DNA of 64,000 nucleotides, from contig JAQJVL010000520.1 in the NCBI GenBank assembly GCA_035578905.1, positions 434,001 through 498,000 of the forward strand, given 5' to 3'. This document shows, one piece after another, positions 56,816 through 64,000 of the stretch. The notes under the pieces were generated by a model, which searched no databases, was not told the DNA's origin, and saw only the letters and a list, made by a program, of their open reading frames with translations. Each line of letters starts with the position of its first letter. The first letter of the stretch is position 1. Source of the DNA: Stictocephala bisonia. Lineage: Eukaryota > Arthropoda > Insecta > Hemiptera > Membracidae. Made by a program: the position numbers and the translations under genes.

Positions 56816-58848
56816 TTTTTATAAAGAATGAATGAAGAATAAATGTTGAAAAAACGTACAATATTCTTTGACGGACTGAGGAAGTCAAGGCTACGTTCTA
56901 TAATCTAATGAAGGAACGAAAATCGGTTGACTTAAATCTCGCATGCGTTTTGGACGAATTTATCTTAACTACAATTTTCATATATTTCTTTTGTCATTCG
57001 GCAAAAATCTGTAAATTACAGTTATAACTCCTACAATAACTTGTGGCAGTGCAACTCCATTTAAAATGTTGTGTTTCAGTTTATTTGGGTAATAAATATT
57101 ATTATTTTTAAATTATGGCATGTGGAAATAACGCAATGATTCATCTCTATAACAATTAAGTGTTGTGTTCGATCATTTGTCCCAGTTAATTAACTTGATA
57201 AATATCCCTATATCAATTATGGAGACGCCTAAAATTTGCCTAATACAGGCATCTCGCTAATCTTTACTTGATCAATTAGGTATAATTTTATCAGTAATGA
57301 TAACATGTTAGGAAACATTTTTGTAACAAGATTTTTATTGGAATCACGAGTTTACTTTAAAGAAATTTGTAGGAAAATTATAATGATAAAATTTTAAAAA
57401 CGTATTTCTAACGTTCATAGAGTGTGAACTAAACAACCAAGTTCGTTTGTTTACCAAGCAAGGTAGACTCTGATAAAAATACAGCTGTTTTGAAATTGAA
57501 ATTCCCTAATCTGTGTACCGACTAAGTAGATTTACCTCAAGTAGCAAACATCCTCCGGTATTTTGTAAGTAACTATTTTTTCCTTTTTTTTATCTAACTG
57601 CCCTGCAGTACTACAGGTATAGAAGCAGATCTAATGAAGAAACAGTTCCCGGAGAAAATGACTATTAGTAATAAATAAACCAATCATGTCACGTGATCGT
57701 ATAGTTGTACTTGCGGCCTTGGCTCAAGGACCGGAGGCCATTACAGTAGATTGTATGCTGCCCATTAACACAACCATTGAATTTCGTTTCCTTACACAAC
57801 TATTAATCACCATTTCGACGTCGTTCCTCACCTCTGACCTTCATCTGCATTTTGACTGCCAATTGTTGGTCCATATGTTGGCTTCCTAGTACTCTCCGTA
57901 CTTTGTACAGATGATACCAAATAAAACACACCACCGTTTCTTACTTCAAGGTTAACTGGCAATGCACTGATTATAAAACCCAAGACACGGCAGAGACAAC
58001 TTTCCAAAAGTTGATATCAACCCCCAGAAATGGTTCCAACAGGGTTGTATATCCTGTAATATTCCTTAAAGGCCTCTGTCAGGCTACCTGGGGTCGATCT
58101 CGGGAGATAGGCTACAACAAAATTTAGTCAAAGGTAAATTCACCCATTAAGTAAATTAAGTTACTATCACCCATTACACGTTCAGACTATAGATAAAAAA
58201 GGAATTGCTGATGAAAAAGAAGTAGTCACACACTCAGGAAGTATTTCGTGGTGTTGCTTTTTGTTCAATTCGGCAGTACTGGCATATAGGCCTATACATA
58301 AAGAATGTTATATTTGTAAAGGATATATTATTGCCAGATGGTTACTGAATGACCATAATACAGTGTGGTTTGTTTAGTGTGCTACCATTGGGATTTTTAA
58401 CTTGCAGAAATACAAGAAATTTAAAATGGGGAGCTTCATATATTTTCCTCACTATATAACAAAAAATTATATATTTAGCTATTTAAAAAAAAAATTTTTT
58501 TAAAATGGTAGACAAATTATTTTTTATTATGGAACACGTATGTATTTAATGATCTTTTCAGATAGAAAATGTAGTTTAAAGCATTTTTAATTTTGTATTT
58601 TTTCGTTTTATTAGCAGTTTCTAATCTACGGAAACTCATATGGTTTAAAACGGCAACGGTTGGCATTGTAAAAATGATATAAAAACCATTTCTACAAACT
58701 TTGTTTAAGAATATTTCATAATGCAATGGGTCTCTTTTCTCTATAAAAATTAAGATAGTTTGTCCAAGCTCTGTTTACCATGCCAAGACACAAGCAGGCT
58801 CGATGCGAGCTAAAAGTTATGGAGGAACTAAACATAAATCCTATAAAT
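56816..58848. other. Stretch without a recognised gene
   Basis: AT-rich. An open frame of 67 codons (57686-57889) shows no recognisable similarity. Confidence 0.5.
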
Positions 58849-59380
58849 CAAAACAATCCGGTCGTTTAGGTCACTCACTTTCAGAACTTATTACTTAACC
58901 GATTTTGATGACTTTTTTTTAATTCAAAAGATAATTTTAATTTATAAGTGATAACGGAGCTAAATTTTTAAATTACCATATGTTTTTGTCCTACACGGTG
59001 TCAAAGTTGCAATGTTATTCTTATGGAGATTAATTTTAATTGACAAGCTGGTGGCATAAACAAATGTTATATGGTCCAAATAATTTGTTAGGTTAAACAT
59101 AGAAAGCAGCACAATAAAATATCAAGTAAATTATAAAAGAGGGAATACTTGTCTGTCTGTGTGTATGTTATCATCGGCCGTTAAATAAAATGAAAACATT
59201 TGAAATAGGCTTAGTAATAACATTGGTTGTTTTATAATTATTATACTAAAAAAGCGAGCAAATAAATTGCAGTGAGTGAGCTACTGTAAATGAATTTAAA
59301 TAATATTATTTTACTTAATACAGTGTAATTACTAATATTTGAAGTCTTCACGAACGCAGCGAGTGACGGGGTTGACACGT
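58849..59380 (+). mobile_element. 0.6-kb dispersed repeat, copy 2
   Basis: Colinear with 55142-55737 with scattered substitutions; the last part is shortened (GAACGCAGCGAGTGACGGGG, then unrelated sequence). Confidence 0.78.
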
Positions 59381-59675
59381 TCTTGTTAAGACACTCCAGC
59401 CGTGACTGTCAAATTGAAGTCAAGCTAATATCAACAAATAAACAACATTCATCAGTTTCGGCAGACTATTCCTTGGACAGCCGGAAGTGGACATCGGCTG
59501 ATGCAAGACTGGAACTGCTTGCACAGTCGGGGAATGTCGCCTGATCAACTTCCTAGAACAGGATCTGCTGATACTTGATGGAATTTTGTTTACTTACGTA
59601 CAGAATAAGAGGTAAACATGAAAATATGGGCTATTAATTTGTATTGATTTATTCTTAAATAACAATACAACTTCA

Positions 59676-59885
59676 AACTTGTCCGCCACAGGTCATCGTT
59701 TGGCTGATGGCCAAGTATAGATTTAGAATACATATACTCCTCATTCCATCAATCACGTGAATTATCAAATTACTTTAATTAACAACCAACAGTTTGTCCG
59801 CCACAGGTCATCGTCTGGCTGATGGACAAATATTGATTAAGAATAACTGTACCCTCATTCCATCACCGCATGATAATACAACCAA
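59676..59885. repeat. Diverged tandem duplication of about 110 bp
   Basis: TTGTCCGCCACAGGTCATCG occurs at about 59680 and 59792, followed each time by TGGCTGATGG and, later, CTCATTCCATCA. Confidence 0.8.
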
Positions 59886-61189
59886 CGGTTAATTATTTAT
59901 AGCTATAAATTACTTTTTGTCTCATTATATGCGGTTACCATAGAAGGCCGCATAGAAAAAAAACCCCACTAAAAGCTCTGGTGTGAGTGAGATGCACCGA
60001 GTGGAAGTGAGACAGAAAACTACTCTTCCCTCATTGTGTAATTCCATTAAAACCCTATCGTAACAACTAGGATGCCGGAAGGCCTTGTGCTGGCGGCACA
60101 AAGCAAGCCCTACCCATTACCTCATAAGCAAGGAATATACAAAAAAATCGCGCATTATACCTGGCTAAAGGTGGTCATAAATAATTATCGCTGGGGTGCG
60201 ACAAAAGCGCGCATTCCCATCCCTCTCCTGATCCACTATTTTGTCGCACCTCACACTACCTGATCTATCCAGTTCTACCTGTTGGCTACCTGCTATTAAA
60301 GCTCGGATGAAAGATCTTGTTGTTGTGATATACTGTGAAAGTGCCATTTATTTTGTGGTGTTGTTCAATATAATGAAATAAAACCTATACGTACATTAGT
60401 AAGTCAGATAATAAATATTCTAATACTAGCAAATCATTGTTACCCTAACAATGAGAAAGCTTATGACGTGCACGGTTGACACTGTTGCACACTTGACATA
60501 AGAGGTTATTTTTTAACAATGTATTGCAACAATGTTAATACGAAGAAAAATAACAATATTACACGAGTGAGAGGTAACGGGGTTCTGCACACTTAGCGTG
60601 CTGTGGTATCCCCTAGTTTAAGAAAAAATTAAGTTTGGGATTATTACTATTATTTTACAGTTTTAAATGGGTAAAAATGTTTAAAGGAACATAAATATCG
60701 AATGGGGGCAAAGTGTTTGGGAGATTGTAAGCGATAGGTTCCATGCGATAGATCTCCGTTAGCTGAAAATCAGTCCAAACACTTCGTGGTTCGGATTCTA
60801 CGGAAAACTGCAAGTCCCATAGTTGCCCTGGCTATTGGGTTATTAATTAATTGCCCTTTCTCAGGAACAGTTAAACTCAGTTAGTAACCAGACTACACTC
60901 ATCCACATTCATATCATCATTCATATTCACCTTAAAATACGCACAACGTTGCGTCGGCGTCTCATATGTAAGAACGAATACTGTTTCCTTTAAACTAGAT
61001 GGAAAATAATATTGGGAGCTTGCCGCCTGAAAGTTTAAAGAACGCGCGCCGATCACGTGTTCATCTACTTCCTGAATCCTTTTCGTCTATAAAAAAAATT
61101 CTAAATAAAACTCAGTCAATTTCTAAATAAAATTAGTTTGGTTTCGGTTATTTTATCATTGTGGCGTCTTATTATAACCTAGTGTTGTA
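59886..61189. other. Mixed stretch without a recognised gene
   Basis: Near 60194-60252 the inverted pair GGGGTGCGACAAAA / TTTTGTCGCACC occurs, similar in style to the ends of the TEL elements, without an array. At 60569-60620 a fragment of the 0.6-kb dispersed repeat is present. From about 61020 the DNA is GC-richer (AACGCGCGCCGATCACGTG), leading to the small ORF at 61190. Confidence 0.45.
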
Positions 61190-61308
61190 ATGGAGAGAAA
61201 GACTACGACAGTTTGTGTTAGAGGAAGTGTAAAAATGCATACAAAAAGAAGCACTGCGGATGTTAAGGTTCCCAAAACACCTATCTCAAGAGTAAGTGGA
61301 GAACTGTT
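61190..61308 (+). CDS. Candidate first coding exon of an unknown host gene
   Basis: ATG at 61190 opens a basic frame of about 40 codons (MERKTTTVCVRGSVKMHTKR). It runs into TTGTAAGTGAAAG, a good splice-donor match at 61309; a second donor-like GAGTAAGTGG lies at 61290. Without splicing the frame ends within a few bases (TAA at 61310-61312). The upstream 170 bp are GC-richer than the surroundings. I recognise no protein family. It may equally be chance; there is no visible second exon in the window. Confidence 0.25.
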
Positions 61309-61735
61309 GTAAGTGAAAGACAGTTTTTAAATAAAACACATCATTTAGGCCTAGATTATTTTCCTCGAGCCATTTGTGCCCTATATTAATATAAATTAAT
61401 CAAACGTCTTCTGCGTCTTGTCCCCGCATTGTCAATAATCTTCTACTGCTTAAAACTGCAACAATGCCATGAGTAAAATGAAAAATACTAAATTTAAGTG
61501 TTAAAGTGTGTAGCCAAGCTCGTCTTCAACCTTATGGTAGCGCTATCAGCGTTCACGGAGTGAATGTGACGAACGCTGCTGCCGCACACTATTTACACAC
61601 CTTACTTCACTGATCTATGCGACACATTTCCTGCAGCAAAAATATACCCACATTCGTATTTGGTAACTAATCGTCAAGATGAATAAGTGAAACCAGTTTG
61701 ATATAAACTCCACGTTACACCAAATTAATTACATT

Positions 61736-61990
61736 ATTGTAATCCGGGTAGGACCGTGTCTGATTGGTATGTACAGTACATGTTACCGACATTTCGAGTG
61801 TATTGCAGCTCTCATCTTCAGGGCGACACACTCTGTTACTAAATCCACAGGGTATAGTGATGTACCATATACTCTGTGGATCTAGTAACAGAGGGTATCG
61901 CCCTGAAGATGAAACTGCAACTTTAAACGTCGGCAAGACGTACATGGCGTGCATACAAGGTGAAAAAATATGGAAACGCTTTCACAACTT
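61736..61990. mobile_element. Hairpin MITE
   Basis: Arms around 61805-61860 and 61863-61921 are inverted: TGCAGCTCTCATCTTCAGGG and CGACA...CTCTGTTACTA on the left are matched on the right by TAGTAACAGAGGGTATCGCC and CTGAAGATGAAACTGCA. The arms differ at several sites. A related design (CATCTTCAGGG) is common in insect MITEs. ORFs reading through it in both directions are by-products. Confidence 0.75.
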
Positions 61991-62005
61991 TTATATGACT
62001 TAACA

Positions 62006-64000
62006 CATAAAAGTGAAATCCTGCACCTCATCTTGGTTACAAAAACCTACTTTTTGATACCATTAGTGACATTTCATCTTTTCACGGGTAGCCTACAGCC
62101 CGTGAGGAGTTGAACGAAAATCTTAAATCTAAGCCAAGTTTGTTATCCAATGAAACCGGACTTCGAAAGGATTATCCTTTACAGAGTAGCGGTCATTTGA
62201 ATGTCATGACAAACAAATTTAATCTTTTTTCTTGTGAAGTAACTAATTTGTATGGTTATTTTTTCCACAGATAATTTGATAATTTAATTTGTTTGAATAC
62301 TTGTGCTCATTAAAATGTAATTCTTGATCAGAATAATTTACATTAAAACCGTAAAATCGCGGAGAAATAATATTGATGGAATTAGTTACTTTGAAATTAA
62401 ACGACTTGTTAAATTGAAAGTCGTTTCATTAGACGCTGTGACTTGTGTTGATTGTTATAAGCACAGTAATTTTTTAATTGAAACTCTTTTCCGTGTCTTA
62501 CCCATGAACAATCTTTATAAAAATCAAATAAATTCAAAACCAAAGCTTTTGGTAATCTTGTGAGTTTTGAAAACTGTATAGGAGTATAAAAAGGTTTGTG
62601 AGAGAGCGGCTGGAAAATATAACTGAAAACTAAGAAAATATGACAATGAAATATTGTGATAAAAAGAGATAGAACTTATAAATTACTTTTTTATGAGTTA
62701 TCATTGAATTTTTTTGATAATTTTATTATTGTTGTTGTAAAATCAAAACTTATACATTTTCTTTTGATCATTACGAGCAAATCTTTACACAAATCATGCT
62801 TAACACATTCCAAGTACAAGATAGTACAAATATTAAGTGGGTCGGTAGCGGTAAATTACTTGAACCATTTTCAGACGAGAGAAACTTGCAGAGGATTTAT
62901 TATAAATTTACATGTAATACTATTACATGAAATTTGTTTTACACTTCTATTTTTCTTCTTATTTTATAATTAATTTTTGGTTTTGTAAATAATCAAAACT
63001 TATTTTCATTTTTCATATTTTTTTAATTTTCTTATAAAGATTTTCATTTTATCTGTCCTCAAGACTTGGATATAAATAAGTCTTTTAACTGTGTCACCAA
63101 TATTTCGTTTTTGTCTCTTGATCTGTCCACTTTACAATATCTACAAGCAGTAATGAGTGGCCCAATAAATTGGTCAAATTGAAAGGTTTAAAATGTTAAA
63201 AGGGTTGTGGAAAACAGAGGGTTGAGTAAGATGAATAAATATAATGTGGTTATAAAAGATCGAGATATGAGAAATTATGGCGATAAGATGTAATTTTTTA
63301 AATAGTCTATGTTTACTATGTATTTACAGTACTTTTTTGTATTGTATAACACTTTTTGGCCGTATTTATTTAACAATTTATAGAACATTTTTGTTTTGTT
63401 TTTGGGTTTGATCAAATGTTTATTAATGTAAATAGTTCATAAATTTATTCAAATTCAATTCAAAATCATTTATTATTTCTGAAATTGATATTACATTGCA
63501 GTGTCTTTTTTAATCTCTCTAGCATATAGCTATTTGAGAGATCAACTAATTTTATCATAATGAAATATCTTTAATAAATGGGTAATCTTAAAGTAACTAA
63601 CAAACAAAACAAAAATAAATAAACAAATCAACAAGCACCAAGGAAACATAGTTAAAGGAAACCAAATAACATTTGTTATTCACTATAAAAACCAATTTTT
63701 TTTTTCAAAAATTTAATTTTTTATATCAGTAGTCCTAATGTTTATTTTATTTTGGAGTTCATATCAATTAATTGTTTGATTGTTTAAAACTTCCTCCTGG
63801 ATCACGACTGGTAGTCCTAACTCCACATGAGCCTCAAAGCATTAAATATTAACACAATGGAAGTAAACAAATAAATAATATACATAACTATATAAAACAA
63901 ATATACTATAAATTGGCAATAATTAAACAATATTAAATACTATATAGACTATGAACAATTCAACAAACAAACAAAAACAAAAGACAAATGAAATCAATTA
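62006..64000. other. AT-rich end of the window without a recognised gene
   Basis: Open frames of up to about 105 codons are AT-driven and resemble nothing I know. Poly-A/T runs and AAAC-rich stretches increase toward the end. Confidence 0.5.

Noticed and set aside
61715..62003. 79-codon ORFs on both strands
   Set aside because: They mirror each other because they read the two arms of a hairpin MITE.
62324..62973. ORFs of 79 and 105 codons near the window end
   Set aside because: AT-rich, no recognisable domain and no sign of splice or start context; kept out of the annotation.

Overview
The window looks like nuclear DNA from an insect: it is AT-rich (by eye) and dominated by transposable elements. 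Arrays of (TTAGG)n/(CCTAA)n, the arthropod telomere repeat, recur inside it. The elements are of arthropod type: BEL/Pao, a gypsy element with an env gene, jockey/CR1-type and RTE-type LINEs, hAT, and foldback MITEs. A hemipteran or related insect is plausible, but the sequence alone does not fix the order. No complete host gene was recognised. One short ORF ending at a possible splice donor (61190-61308) is the only weak host-exon candidate. No rRNA, convincing tRNA, CRISPR array or bacterial operon was seen.

Layout. 1-2.7 kb: AT-rich DNA, then a 41/42-bp satellite. 3.0-9.8 kb: small non-autonomous DNA transposons (TEL-B copy 1, a MITE, TEL-D, TEL-A copy 1), a 322-bp repeat in inverted orientation at 4.6 and 8.2 kb, and a LINE reverse-transcriptase pseudogene cut by TEL-A. 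11.4-15.2 kb: a complete hAT element with 8-bp target duplications, whose transposase gene is split by a perfectly palindromic MITE. 15.2-16.7 kb: a dispersed repeat with a (TA)n tail and TEL-C. 17.5-22.6 kb: a 35-bp satellite and a decayed BEL/Pao retrotransposon with both LTRs. 22.7-27.6 kb: RTE-type and other LINE remains. 30.7-46.0 kb: a nested stack. A jockey-like LINE is split by a 14.3-kb env-bearing gypsy element with identical LTRs. That element holds a CR1-like LINE and TEL-A copy 2, which in turn holds TEL-B copy 2. 46-64 kb: AT-rich DNA with LINE scraps, a possible LTR-element derivative lacking genes, two copies of a 0.6-kb dispersed repeat, a 41-bp satellite and a hairpin MITE.

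The most notable pattern is a shared architecture in four otherwise dissimilar non-autonomous element families, named TEL-A to TEL-D here for convenience. Each has inverted termini and makes 8-bp (A, B, D) or 10-bp (C) target duplications. Each carries its own 8-16 nt motif repeated in opposite orientation at its two ends, and each has a telomere-type TTAGG array between them. Array length differs between copies of the same family. Six insertions of this design lie in 64 kb, four of them with precise target duplications that pin the ends inside or beside other recognisable elements.

Many coding frames are broken by single-base shifts even where other evidence, such as identical LTRs, argues for youth. 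Some breaks may therefore be assembly indels. All sequence comparisons here were made by eye; no search was run.
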